Shown here piece by piece: positions 1 to 10,924 of a stretch of 64,000 nt of DNA; position 1 is the first letter of the stretch; each line of letters opens with the position of its first letter. Position numbers and translations under genes: made by a program. The notes below the pieces were generated by a model. The model was not told the origin of the DNA, did not search any database, and saw nothing but the letters and a program-made list of their open reading frames with translations. Source of the stretch: Armigeres subalbatus (taxonomy: Eukaryota > Arthropoda > Insecta > Diptera > Culicidae); contig NW_026942633.1 in NCBI RefSeq assembly GCF_024139115.2, positions 32,936-96,935 on the forward strand, given 5' to 3'.

Positions 1-491
1 AGAACGTAGTTCTGCTGAACGAAGCTAGTCAAGTGCCAACGTTTAGAAGACCGAGCGGTGATTCATGTATCGACGTCACCTTCTGCAGCGCAGGATGGAC
101 TGAATAACCAGGATGGATGGTCCATGAGGGTCATACTTCTAGCGACCATCAGGAAGTACGTTTTATGGTCGAGTATACCCGGAATACTACGACGAGAAGG
201 GGTGGTGCAACTGATCCCGGATGGCGCACCTCACAGTTCAATCAAGAAATGTTGGTGGAGGCGCTGCGCTGGGAAAGTAGGACTACAGGACTAAGCGGAA
301 ACGAACTGACCGAGGTACTAACACGTGCCTGTGACATAGCGAGGCCAAGGAAGCCCCCAGGAAATCGACAACCAGTGTACTGGTGGTCTGACACGATTGC
401 AGATCTTCGTAGAACCTGTCTTAGAGCTAAAAGAAGGTTGCGACGTGCTAGAACGGACGCTGAGCGATTCGATAGACGTGGGGTATTCTAG
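1..491 (+). pseudogene. R1-like ORF2: C-terminal end of AP-like endonuclease and linker
   Basis: Translation across 1-180 gives a region ending in GHTSSDHQEVRF, which matches the terminal SDH block of endonuclease/exonuclease/phosphatase domains in non-LTR retrotransposons. It is preceded by an IDVTF-type strand. A basic, arginine-rich linker follows up to the stop at 489-491. A frame change separates the two parts of the endonuclease end near position 110. This nuclease would nick target DNA for target-primed reverse transcription. The fragment is non-functional because the domain start lies outside the window and the frame is broken. Confidence 0.65.
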
Positions 492-725
492 ACAGCGAGC
501 AGAGCTCTGAACTACGAGATTAAATGTAGCTAGCGAGCTTGCTTTGAACAGCTGTGCAGGATGGCGAATGACACCCCATGGCGAGATGCATACAGGATAG
601 TGATGGCTAGGACCAATAGCACACCTCCTGAAAGATCCCCAGAAATGTTAGCCGGAATAGTAGAATGATTATTTCCGAGACATGAACCATCAGACTGGCC
701 CGCTACCCCATACGAGTCAGTTGAC

Positions 726-1615
726 GTGGTACCGCTAGTGACTAACGAAGAGCTTATCGTAGCCGCAAGAAAACTTAAGCTCAATAAGGCGCCAGGCCCG
801 GATGGTATTCCAAACCTGGCCCTTAAACACGCCATTCTTTCTAATCCAGATATGTTCAGGAGCTGCCTCCAGAGATGCATGGACGAAGGAAACTTCCCAG
901 ATCGATGGAAACGGCAGAAATTGGTGCTATTACCGAAGCCTGGCAAACAGCCGGGGGACCCTTCGGCATACAGACCAATTTGCCTACTCGACACAGCTGG
1001 GAAGCTGCTAGAGAGGGTCATCCTGAATAGATTGTCGGCTTATACAGAGTGTGCTGGTGGCTTATCCAGCAACCAGTATGGCTTCCGTAAGGGCCGTTCT
1101 ACCATCGAAGCAATTCGAGAGGTTTAAACAGAAGAGGTATTAGGTACTGCGCGTTGATTACATTTGATTTAAAAAACGCGTTTAACAATGCTAGCTGGGC
1201 AGCAATTGCTGACTTCCTGCACCGATTGAGAGTTCCGGATTACCTGTGCAGGATACTGAAAAGTTATTTTCAGAACAGGGTGCTGTTATACGACACTGAT
1301 GCTGGTCAAAAGTCGATCGTAGTGTCTGCGGGTGTTCCACAGGGATCGATCCTCGGACCGGTTCTGTGGAATATTATGTACGACGGAGTATTACGTTTAA
1401 GTCTCCCGACCAGTGTGAAAATAGAAGGCTTCGCGGATGACGTAATTCTAGAGGTAACAGGAGAGACTCTCGACGAAGTCAGACTGAAGGCTTCATACGC
1501 GATTGGTAGAGTGGAGGAATGGCTCAACTCGAGACAGTTGTCCCTTGCACACCACAAGGCGGAAGTCGTGGTGGAGCATAACCGCCACGGGTTGCAGCAA
1601 GCGAGGATAAGAGTA
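726..1615 (+). pseudogene. R1-like ORF2: reverse transcriptase domain
   Basis: Two consecutive frames give a non-LTR reverse transcriptase. The first (726-1127) has the block LNKAPGPDGIPN and the motif AYRPICLLDTAGKLLE, followed by NQYGFRKGRST. The second (1154-1615) has a DLKNAFN strand, the SAGVPQGSILGPVLWN block and the catalytic FADDV box near 1431-1446. The frames are separated by a stop near 1125. The domain would copy the element RNA at the target site. The thumb that should follow is missing: coding sequence breaks at 1616, where an inserted element begins. Motif assignment is secure; activity is excluded by the lesions. Confidence 0.85.
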
Positions 1616-2270
1616 CCCAAGCAGCACAAATTGTTTCACTACTGAACATTTCACTGTGTTGCAACTATTCGGAAAGAAACAATCTTTGCGTATGTGCCAC
1701 CAAACATAACTCTCTTGCAATCTAAAAAGCGCAAGAGGTGGAGCCTACGGAAACATCCTTCGATTGCAGTAAAATTGCAATATTGTTGCAAAATACTATA
1801 GCGGAAAAAAATAAAATAAAAATATAAAACTGGATTCGATTTATGGATCTTGTGATTGATAGTCCTTCACTCTACCACAGCTCCATTCAACACTTCGAAG
1901 GGACTGCATGTTGACTTACCATAAAAACCATACGATTATGAAGTTTTGTACTCGGGTTTTCTGTTACTTCATTGCACCATCACAGGAAAAAATTATAAGT
2001 TGTCAAAACGTTGAACGATGCTAAATTAAACATGAAGACACATTTAACTTATCTGCAACTTAATTTTAACAAACAATTAAATTTTGAAAGACGCATTAAA
2101 GTTACATGGTAAAAAATATGCAACTTAATGATTTTGTTTCGTGTTTGCAACATGAAGTGCAGTATTCCTTGTTTGTTTGTTTTCAAATGTCAAACACGTA
2201 CTGCATTGCAATTTCAATGAAACATTGATCACAATTCGAACGTTTTTGACATCTTGATGCAACTTTTTCG
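1616..2270 (-). mobile_element. Partial inverted copy of the CCCAAG-ended element
   Basis: This segment is the reverse complement of most of the 738-bp element found at 14665-15402 and 60673-61409. One terminus is present (CCCAAGCAGCAC at 1616). The other end stops at 2270, inside the element, so the terminal repeat there is missing. It lies exactly where the R1-like reading frame breaks. TA precedes the intact end, but no matching duplication could be checked on the truncated side. Confidence 0.8.
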
Positions 2271-2743
2271 AAAGGGACTCGGTGCAAGTGCGACGTGTCA
2301 AGAGAGCAGCTTCGTTGCTTAAATGGCAAAGAGCATGGGACACCGCAGTCAAAGGTCATTGGACCCACAGACTAATTCCGGATGTGTCCAACTGGGTTGA
2401 TAGGAAGCATGGTCAAGTCAACTTCCACCTAACACAGGTGTTGTCTGAACATGGTTGCTTTAAAAAAATCCTACACAGGTTTGGCTTCGCAGATTCTGCG
2501 GAGTGTCCTGAATGTGTAGGTGAGGTAGAATCGGCAGAATATGTGATGTTTGCATGCCCGCGATTCTAGGTAGAACGCAATGCCATGCTGCTTATTAGTG
2601 TTATGGATACTACCCCGGACAACCTCGTCGAGAGGATGTGCCGGGAGGAAGCTATATGGAATGCGGTGAACACAGCATCTCAACAGATTATGTCGAAACT
2701 GCAGGGGTGGTGGCGTCTTGAACAAAATCAACGAGTGCAGTAA
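2271..2743 (+). pseudogene. R1-like ORF2: C-terminal zinc-knuckle region
   Basis: After the insertion the frame reads a region with WTHRLIPDVSNWVDRKHGQV, then HLTQVLSEHGCF and a Cys pair (CPEC) followed by FACPRF. This is the C-terminal cysteine/histidine region typical of R1-like ORF2 proteins. A TAG at 2567-2569 interrupts it. The same frame then continues for 58 codons (ending near WWRLEQNQ) to TAA at 2741-2743, which is the likely natural stop. A canonical His of the knuckle appears replaced by Tyr (AEYVMFAC). Sequence from 2744 to about 2880 is probably 3' UTR. Confidence 0.7.
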
Positions 2744-3050
2744 GGGCACCAGTGATGCAGTGAACACTTTGCTCACCCCGACAACCAACATGTCGCGGGT
2801 GGGCTGCTGGGACCTCAGTATGTAGATATCAAGTCATACAGTCGTGAGGTGTGGACGTCTTTTCGGTACGGTCCGCAATTTAAATTGTATATATATATTT
2901 TTTTACCTCTACGACGCAACCGCGTTGTGCGCTTCTCGTGCTTCGCCAGTAACTGTTTAAGTTTACTTTTTTATAAATATACATAAGTTTTCGTCGCGCG
3001 CGAGTCATCGAACCGACTGTGTTGTGAGAAATTTATTTTCTTCTAAAATC

Positions 3051-3317
3051 ATGCCGTGTGGTGTTAAATCGTGCAACATAAACGACGATCGTTACTTGTG
3101 GAAATGCGAGTACTGCAATAAGCGATTCCATGCAGCCTGTATCGGAGTTCAACGACATCGGGAAGAACTTATCACTGCGTTTGTTGCTCCTTTATGTGCG
3201 GACTGCCAGGACTGCCAGACTCGGAAGCCTCGTTCCAAGAAGCTCAGAAGCCTCCTTTCAAGAAACTCGTATTTTTTCAAGAGGCGTCCTTCAAGATGTT
3301 CAGAAGCCTCTTTCTAA
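3051..3317 (+). pseudogene. PHD-like zinc-finger fragment, probably retrotransposon ORF1
   Basis: The frame from ATG at 3051 shows a Cys/His pattern: CGVKSC, then CEYCNKRFHAAC and a final CADC. This spacing resembles a PHD finger of the kind seen at the start of ORF1 in some non-LTR elements. After the finger the sequence degenerates into imperfect direct repeats of about 45 bp (3225-3370) encoding Lys/Ser/Phe-rich residues. No reverse transcriptase follows. The retrotransposon origin is inference; a host PHD-protein fragment is the alternative. Confidence 0.45.
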
Positions 3318-3829
3318 GTGGCTCGGAAACCGCAATTCAAGAGGCGCGTATTCATATTTTCAAGAGGCTCGGAAGCTTTCAATAGTAATAAAAGTCCTGT
3401 AGGAAGCTGTATAAACCTTATTTAAATTGCGAAGATTCACGGATCTATAAAAAATTCAGCCCGCTTTATGTAGAGACATTCATCAGATGTCCATATTTCA
3501 TATAACTTATGAGTTACGCTTATTTTCATTTATAGCAAAAAATAGGGGATGCCTATAAAAAAAAGGTTGAGAACCGCTGTTCTACAGAAATGCTCCAGAT
3601 GCGAATATCTTTCAGTTAAAGCAAGAGTACCATATCATTTTGAACATAGTTATTTTTACAGGACACTTTAATGCACATTCACTATCAATGTTTGTTAACG
3701 TAGCAACTTTGTGTTTATAGTTTGTTTGTAGTAACTTTGGGATGTTGAACTGCCAAATGATTACTTTTAAATTTATTGACTGCTGCCTGCCCCAACTTCT
3801 AGATTTCATCTGCTGATTTCATTTTCCAT

Positions 3830-4405
3830 AGTTAAGTTTAAGTTAAGTTTAAGTTAAGTTTAAGTTAAGTTTAAGTTAAGTTTAAGTTAAGTTTAAGTTA
3901 AGTTTAAGTTAAGTTTAAGTTAAGTTTAAGTTAAGTTTAAGTTAAGTTTAAGTTAAGTTTAAGTTAAGTTTAAGTTCAGTTTAAGTTAAGTTTAAGTTAA
4001 GTTTAAGTTAAGTTTAAGTTAAGTTTAAGTTTTGAGTTTAAGTTAAGTTTAAGCTAAGTTTAAGTTGAGTTTAAGTTAAGTTTAAGTTAAGTTTAAGTTA
4101 AGTTTGAAGTTAAGTTTAAGTTAAGTTTAAGTTAATTTTAAGTTAAATTTAAGTTAAGTTTAAGTTAAGTTTAAGTTAAGTTTAAGAAAGTTTAAGTTAA
4201 GTTTAAGTTAAGTTTAAGTTAAGTTGAAGTTAAGTTTAAGTTAAGTTTAAGTTAAGTTTAAGTTAAGTTTAAGTTAAGTTTAAGTTAAGTTTAAGTTAAG
4301 TTTAAGTTAAGTTTAAGTTAAGTTTAAGTTAAGTTTAAGTTAAGTTTAAGTTAAGTTTAAGTTAAGTTTAAGTTAAGTTTAAGTTAAGTTTAAGTTAAGT
4401 TTAAA
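3830..4405. repeat. Minisatellite, 11-bp unit TTAAGTTTAAG, about 52 copies
   Basis: A nearly uninterrupted array of TTAAGTTTAAG runs for about 575 bp. Occasional units vary by one base (for example GTTCAGTTTAAG near 3975) or by length (near 4030, 4105 and 4185). The flanks are unrelated. Long perfect tracts between variant units indicate recent expansion. I see no coding role. Confidence 0.97.
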
Positions 4406-5413
4406 TAAGGTTCAATCAAGTAAGTCATGGGTGAGTTCTATCATTAACATAAAAGTTCGCATTCAATAGCCATTAGAATAGATTGCCATCCCTAGTTCTT
4501 CAACTACACTGCTTTTCAGAATCAAGGAAGCAAACGACCCCACATCAGTTTATTCAATTTGATCGTTGCATTTTCAACAACAAGCAGCTGTGATAACGAT
4601 TTGATTTCATATTCACCGAAAATGCCAACAGTACTAGACAAAAGTTCACCATCTCGTGTTTTGCTGTTGCCTGGCTCGTACACTAATTCTGTAGAATCGT
4701 AAATTCTGTAGAATCACTTTTTTGGTAGGAAGCCCGGAGATTCATAATTTGATACACCAATCAGCTTATAATTTCTAAATGTATGTAAGTATGCATGGTT
4801 TTGTGCGCGAAAATATTAGGGCACTTAAGCATCATTATTCTGAACTGTTTCTAGTTCTAATCCATTATATGAATTATTGCTTTTTATTATTGTATTTATC
4901 GTATTAGGTCTAATTAGAGGTCTACTTTGTTTAGCTTTTAAAATTAGGATGAAAACATTTTCTTCTATTCTAGGAAACAAAACCATTAAAATCTTTTACC
5001 AAAACGGAAGTTTCAATTATTCAAAAGGTAAAAGCGACCACTGTAGGAAACTAGAATTTTGATGACAATAATATAATGCCAACATTTTTGTCAGACCATG
5101 TTAGCTCGGTATCCAACGGTACGATATTTTTCATCACTTTTGGCTTTTGTTAGCTTGACCGATATAAAAGTCATCCCAATATGGACATAATTCTTCGTTC
5201 CATACTGTTCCACTTGTACAGAAATCAGCTGACTGAAACTATTTACTGTTACCGGGGGTGGAACGTTGCTTAGTTATGTCTACGCAATCATAAATACGCA
5301 CTAGAGTACATGTACCAGTATTTTGCCAAAAGAGAAAAATGTCTCGTATAAACCATACAACCATCGCTGTTTAAAATTACTGGTTGTCTTTACCAAGGGG
5401 CTTATATTTATAT
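4406..5413. other. AT-rich intergenic sequence, no gene recognised
   Basis: No domain-bearing frame or repeat boundary was recognised. A 61-codon frame at 4877-5062 has no recognisable motif and is probably chance. Confidence 0.5.
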
Positions 5414-5543
5414 ACCAACATTTGAAAAGGGCGTTACAGCCAAAATTTATTTTGTCTGATTCTTCGTCTACAAATACAGCTATATATGTGAAGGAAGAAT
5501 CAAGAGGAATAAATTTTGGCTGTTACGCCCTTTTCAAATGTTG
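5414..5543. mobile_element. Palindromic foldback MITE, copy 1
   Basis: The two halves are inverted copies: CCAACATTTGAAAAGGGCG on the left pairs with CGCCCTTTTCAAATGTTG on the right, and the interior arms (GATTCTTC... / ...GAAGAATC) also pair. A second copy lies at 49220-49369 and a partial end near 52968-52985. The whole unit could fold into one hairpin of about 130 bp. Confidence 0.85.
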
Positions 5544-5860
5544 ATCTGTAATCCATATATAAGGGTGGTTCAAAAATAGATTTTGCTCAACAGCGCTCAT
5601 CTGATTCCTTATCATGTTCTTATGCAAATTAGTATGGGGAAATTTATTTTTCATTGTTCTTATAATGACGCTTCCTCATCCTCTAACCGCATCTCATTTA
5701 ATCGTTCCAATAATTAGTAAACGAATGGTTTTCTGGAACTAAGTGCGTAACTCCTCAACTAACAGGCAACATTGCTGCTCGTGGCGCGAAAGATAGCACA
5801 CACAACATCAGGCTACTAAGTTGCACTGCACATTTCAATGATGCCCTCAAAGAAGTTTAA

Positions 5861-6081
5861 GGTCACTCCTTACGGAATCCAAGTTTCAAAGTCTTCGCGT
5901 TATCGGAGGCATACCACTCGATACGGAGACGGCGCACATCTGTCATTTTTGTTGATTTAGCTTTGCTGCGTCGCAGCATGCGTGAAATCATACAAATGAC
6001 AGTTGTGCGTTGTTTCCGTATCGAGTGGTGTGCCCCCGAAAGCGCGAGTGCTTTGAAGCTTGGATTCCGTGAGGAGTGACC
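5861..6081. mobile_element. TTAA-flanked MITE (piggyBac-like target)
   Basis: Termini GGTCACTCC and GGAGTGACC are inverted and flanked by TTAA on both sides (5857-5860, 6082-6085). Pairing continues inward through CGGAATCCAAG and CGATACGGA, so the 221-bp unit is a near-complete hairpin. A TTAA duplication is the hallmark of piggyBac-type transposition. Confidence 0.88.
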
Positions 6082-6248
6082 TTAACGATCATGACAAAAG
6101 ATTCGTAACCTGTATTAAAATCGATTACTAATTATTGGGGCGATTAATCAACATGCGATTTTCCTTGGATGAAAGCTGTTGAGTGTTCCGTTTAGCTAAG
6201 TAGGCTTTCTTTTAACCTGCGCTTAATGGGGAAGCGTCATTAACAGTA

Positions 6249-7042
6249 GGAGAAGGTGGGGAGACTTGATCCCCGGGGTGACTTGATCACCCCCTGTTTT
6301 ATCGAGAACTAAAGTAGTTCTGTTCTAGCGTATTTTTAGTATAGATCCTGTAGACAAACGACCTTTATTTGGTGAGTTATTTTTTGAATTGTCCACCTTA
6401 CCTATTCTGCAAGGCATTGTATATTTTGACCTCCCTAAAAAATTTGTTTACTGTACTGATGAAAATGTCAACATTCCATCAAAGTTTTAGTATATTTGGA
6501 TTTGAAGTTATTGCCCCAATATGGGGGCACTTGATTAGTCACCCATACAAAAATTTGGCGAAAAAATTCAAAAAAATATAAATGTGCTCTCAGGCTTCTA
6601 ACTTTTTGGTTGACAGAAAAAAAACATATTTATTGCGTAGATATCATAGAAAGGGGATCAAGTCTCCCCAAATTTTATAATTGCATGTACTGTCGAATTC
6701 AATAACAAAAATCGTTCATGTATACTCACAGCAATTCGAAAATTCCGCGTATTTTGAAGAAAAAATATTTTAAAAAAACTGAGGGCACCTTTCTAATTTT
6801 ATCAAAGCAAGTTCTTGGAGAGGGATCAATTTCCCCCGAATATTTTGAAAGTCTATTTTTGACAGCACTCCAAAAAATCGATTGTGTATCAATAACAACA
6901 ATAATTTAAGGACTGTCATGCATCAGTAAAGCTAAATAATATATTTCTTAGAGAGTCTGTGTGGGAATCGCGTATTTTTATTTATTTTTGGCTGTGATAC
7001 ATCGGAAATCAGAAAAGGGAATGAAGTCTCCCCAGTCTCCCG
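6249..7042. mobile_element. TA-flanked element with GGGGAGACTTGAT repeats
   Basis: The left end GGAGAAGGTGGGGAGACTT and the right end, minus strand CGGGAGACTGGGGAGACTT, form terminal inverted repeats flanked by TA (6247-6248, 7043-7044). Further internal copies of the GATCAAGTCTCCCC motif occur near 6657-6672. No transposase is present. It is nested in the 5562-7203 element. Confidence 0.75.
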
Positions 7043-7205
7043 TACAATGAAGAAATAAATTTCCCCATACTAATTTGCATGCAAACTTGAAGCTTGTGCT
7101 AAATCAGTTTAATCCAAATGAGCTCAAATTTTTTGAGGGCACTCAGAACATGATAAAGAGTCAGATGAGCGCTGTGGAGCTAAATCGATTTTTTGAGCCA
7201 CTTTA

Positions 7206-7772
7206 CCTTAAGGAAACGACGATAGGGAGGGGTGTGTGATGGTTTTTGGAAAAGGGGGAGGAGGTGGGGGCAGAGGTATTGTTTAGGTATCGATCAGCTT
7301 AGTGTAACTTTTTAACCCCTTGGCCGATTTCAATTTGGAACACATATTCTCTGTCCCCACAAGGAGACAATTATGGAGATAATGGAATGGTCATTGGAAA
7401 AGAGGGAGGGGTAATGTTCTTGTTCATGGTAATGGAAACGATTATAGAGATGTTGGAAGTGTTATTCGAAATCCGGGAGGTTATTAGATTTTTGTATCGT
7501 TTAGAAAACGACAAAATCAGTATGACTTCTGAAACCCTTAGATATAATTTAAATTCCCTATTCTTTAGTTCATCCGAGGATTTTTAAGACTGAACAATAT
7601 GACATTCCCCTGAAAATGACATCTCTGAAGAAAGCGGGCCATTGGCATGAAGCCATTTTGCATAAGGCTATTGAGCATAACATTATTTGGCATGAAGCAC
7701 ATTTGGTATAATTATGAACAACATCAAAAGTGATGATCATTTGGCATAACAGATTTTGTGTTAACTAAAATA
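7206..7772. other. Intergenic sequence with scattered TTTGGCATAA-type repeats
   Basis: No gene recognised. The part from about 7640 contains repeated TTGGCAT motifs, suggesting an old repeat remnant. Confidence 0.4.
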
Positions 7773-7879
7773 CCCGAGTAGTACACATGTTGCAAGTCAG
7801 TGCTGCAACACATATGTGACCGAATTCGGCCACATTTAGGTTGCCGAAACCAAATTATGTTCTAAATGTGCTACTTGAG
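7773..7879. mobile_element. Short MITE, CCCGAG-ended family, TA duplication
   Basis: Ends CCCGAGTAGTACACATG and GTGCTACTTGAG are inverted, and TA flanks both sides (7771-7772, 7880-7881). The interior carries a paired GTGACCGAATTCGG core. It shares ends with 8133-8239, 19248-19354 and the 738-bp elements inside the large transposons. Confidence 0.85.
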
Positions 7880-8132
7880 TAGTTATTTGACCTAATGGTG
7901 CTGGAAAGCCGTACTAAAGGGATGAATCTTATTCTAAAAAGACACTTATTTTCATGACTTTTGATACAACCACCATAATTTGAAGAGCTTCACTTTCATT
8001 CGTCTATCTAGGGGAAATAATCTGAACCTACTAATGATTAAGTCAGGGTAATGTTTGTAAAAACTACATAGAAAAATTTTGTTCCTTACTTGAAAACCCG
8101 AACATATCTATATGAAACCACCCCATATAGGA

Positions 8133-8239
8133 CCCGAGTAGCACACATGTTGCAATTTATTTGTCGAAACTTATATGTGACCAAATTCGGTCACATTTGA
8201 GTTGCTGCATTTATATCTGTTTCAAGTGTGCTACTTGGG
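8133..8239. mobile_element. Short MITE, CCCGAG-ended family, GA duplication
   Basis: Ends CCCGAGTAGCACACATG and GTGTGCTACTTGGG are inverted. GA flanks both sides (8131-8132, 8240-8241). The unit is 107 bp, the same length as the copy at 7773-7879. Confidence 0.88.
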
Positions 8240-8240
8240 G

Positions 8241-8340
8241 AATGCCGAGAAAATTTCTAACCAAAACATTTCCTAGACTGAACCAGGGATACTACTCAGC
8301 CACCTCAGGCGTGGTCTGGCATGCTTATGGCAGAGGTAGG
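8241..8340 (-). repeat. tRNA-derived SINE fragment
   Basis: The sequence TCCTAGACTGAACCAGGGAT followed by ACTCAGCCACCTCAGGC aligns by eye with the SINE at 58385-58515 on the minus strand. The polymerase III B box is degraded here. A related tail piece (CAGGGAGTCGAGAATGTTTC) lies at about 9239-9258. Confidence 0.55.
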
Positions 8341-9129
8341 TAAAATGGTGAAATAATAACATTCTTGGAAATGTGATAAAAATCGTTAGGTATTGATCAG
8401 AGATAGTTTGCTGTTAAAAAAATACTATTGAGTTTAACCATTGCGAAGCGGTAATGTTTGCTAGCCAAATGTTGAATTCAATAATTTGAGCCTTTGAAAT
8501 TATGTTTAAAATAAGAGAACATGAAGAACATTCATTTATTGAATTTGATTCATGTAGAATAGTTTTAAAAAAATAATGAAATAATTAACTCGTGAGTGAC
8601 TCGTGACTGGTGCCTGGTATTATATTAGAATGTAGATTTCCATTCCAAATTTGATAGACTTACCTTCACAAACATGTTATAGTAAAAAACTAACAGAAAA
8701 CAATCGCTAGATCATTTACCCTTTGCAGCCACTGATTGTCAGTTAAATAGCTCTCATACGATAAACACGATACGGCTGGTGTTGTGTTGGCAAGCTGTAG
8801 AAGCTGTTATCAACTTTGTCGCGTGACGATCATCCAATTGGCATAAATTTCACGACTGCAAACAAAAAGTGATGCAGAATAGATCTGCCGGTTTGCAAGG
8901 ACGATGATTGGCTCTAATATCAATCTAAAAGACACGTACGGAAATCACTTGACCTTTTGTTTTAAATGGAAGGTGAAATTGTGTTCTTTTCATTGCAATA
9001 ATGGTGGAAAACATTCCAGCTTCGTTAGTGAAATGGGATAAACTGCAACTGTTGCATCATTGGAGAGATCATTCTGAAGAACCGATTTGTTTTCCAGATA
9101 ACGACGCAAAAAATTGTATCAGAAAATTG
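8341..9129. other. Intergenic sequence, nothing recognised
   Basis: AT-rich sequence with no recognisable frame or repeat boundary. Confidence 0.4.
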
Positions 9130-9530
9130 ATCTTTGTATTCAATTAGCATTTCCTCAGTTATTAATTGGAAGCTTTTCTATGCCTGCCATTGCATGAGGA
9201 TGTATCTTGTGTGGCAAGTACAATGGATATACTATGGCCAGGGAGTCGAGAATGTTTCCCACCCAGACCGCATCGTGCTTTCGTGCTGTGCGGTTCTTTC
9301 TCTCTTTGCGGAAGGAAGTTTTTAATACTACCCGAAGCTATTTTAATTTCAACGGTGCTTCTTAGCGCTATTTCTACCCACTGATCCCGTTACGATCTTT
9401 GCAAGGACCCGTGCCTTAGTTTTACGTTGGACCCGTTTGCGGAAGTAAAATTCCGACAAGCGGTGGTAATCCTGCAGGGACACCGTTCTGGGAAAAAACC
9501 TCTTAGAAGGTCACGTCTCCACGCTCAGCA

Positions 9531-10813
9531 ATGAGCATTAATAAAAACAAGAGGAAGGGGAGTCTCTGAATTCTCCACTTCCTTCAAAGAAACAAGGTTT
9601 CAAGACCGTCCTGCCAAAGCGCGGAAAAATAGAAGGAAGCTGGAGAATTCAGATATTCCTTCTAACTCTAATATCGGAAATAATTCTTCTCCAATCGAAC
9701 TGAGCAATCAGTTCGATTTGATTAATGATGAAATTGAGCAAATCGAATATACCTCTAGCCCAGGTGATTCGATTCATGCGAAAAAGCAAAGGATTCCGCC
9801 AATTGTGGTATCTGTTGCCAAGTTTTCTGGCTTCCGGAATGAGATTTTGAGTAACCTTCAGGGGGTCAAGGTTTCATTTCAGATTGCTAGGAAGGGTGAC
9901 TGTCGCGTTTTGCCGGGATCCTTTGACGATCGCAAACGTCTTCTTCAGTATTTAACTGAGAAGCGCCATAAATTCTTCACATACGACGACAAAACTGAGC
10001 GATTGTTCAAAGTCGTCTTGAAAGGTCTCCCAGTGATGATAAATCACTGGATGAGATTAAAATTGAAATTTCTCAATTACTTGGATTTTCACCAGTCCAA
10101 GTAATTAAGATGAAAAAGAAATCCCACTCTGGTACTTCCCAGAGGGGCATTTCTCAAGAATTTTATTTAGTTCATTTTAACAAAAGTGAACTAAATAATA
10201 TGAAAAGTTTGGAAAAGGCCCGCATTATGTCCCATGTTAGTGTTACATGGGAACATTTCCACAAGCCTGGGGAAATTTCCAAAACCCCACCCAGTGCCGT
10301 AAGTGCCAAAAGTGGAGTCATGGAACCAAACATTGTCACATGGATGATAAATGCATGATTTGTGGTGGAACCTCTCACGCCAAGGACGCATGTCCTGTGA
10401 GAGAAGATTCCAATAAATTCAAATGTGCAAATTGTGGGGCAATCATAAATCCAATTTCTGGGAATGCCCTTCACGCAAAAAGTTTTGAATTCCCGTGCAA
10501 AATTGATAACAGGAAATTCCAATCGGATCCCAGATTCGACGGGTAGAAATTTTCAAACGCTCAAATTTCGAAACCAGTTACCGGTCGAGCAATTCATACC
10601 CACCACAATTCACAAACAAATTTTGCCGCTCGTCAACGGTTAGCAAGCACTTCAGTAAATTTCAATTTTTCGAATGTACCTACGTATGCAAACATCGCTG
10701 CTGGTAGACAAAATTTCTCTTCTCAAAATGAGGTTTATACCCATGTCCCAACGGAAAATAATGGTCATGTTGCCGATTCAGATAGCATGACTGCTTCCGA
10801 TTTTGATTTTTAA
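9531..10813 (+). pseudogene. Juan-like ORF1, nucleic-acid-binding gag-like protein
   Basis: The likely start is ATG at 9531 (MSINKNKRKG). The protein has a Lys-rich N-terminus, a central region (RIPPIVVSVAKFSGFRNEIL) that binds RNA in jockey ORF1 proteins, and a Cys-rich C-terminal block with CRKCQKWSHGTKHC, CMICGGTSHAKDAC and CANCG, i.e. CCHC zinc knuckles. It ends at SDSMTASDFDF and TAA 10811-10813. Frameshifts near 9567, 9627, 10035 and 10265 plus a stop near 10544 make it a pseudogene. It would package element RNA into ribonucleoprotein. ORF2 starts about 110 bp downstream. Confidence 0.85.
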
Positions 10814-10924
10814 CTGAACAATTGCATCACATGATTGATGCAATGTTCAAAGCAAATACCATACCAGAAACTGTTCAGGTTGGTATAAAGTACACACAAA
10901 AAATTGTTATCGGACTCCGTTTTA

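Larger units (their letters stand above)
1..2880 (+). mobile_element. R1-like non-LTR retrotransposon, decayed, 5' part outside window
   Basis: This stretch carries, in order, the end of an endonuclease domain, a reverse transcriptase and a C-terminal zinc-knuckle region, all on the plus strand and all from one ORF2-type polyprotein. The order and motifs fit the R1/I group of non-LTR retrotransposons. The element is broken by stops and frameshifts and by an insertion at 1616-2270 that also coincides with loss of the RT thumb region. The 3' end is not marked by a clear poly(A) tail, so the right limit is approximate. The clade call is inference from motif style. Confidence 0.75.
5562..7203. 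mobile_element. TA-flanked DNA element with about 55-bp terminal inverted repeats
   Basis: The left end AGGGTGGTTCAAAAATAGAT and the right end, read on the minus strand as AAAGTGGCTCAAAAAATCGA, continue as inverted repeats through CAGCGCTCATCTGA and beyond. TA flanks both sides (5560-5561, 7204-7205). There is no transposase frame, so it is non-autonomous. It contains two later insertions, 5861-6081 and 6249-7042. TA duplication suggests a Tc1/mariner-type source, which is inference. Confidence 0.75.

Noticed and set aside
1616..2270. Intron in the R1-like reverse transcriptase
   Set aside because: The segment is a partial copy of the CCCAAG-ended element in reverse, and coding sequence is missing across it, so it is an insertion with deletion.
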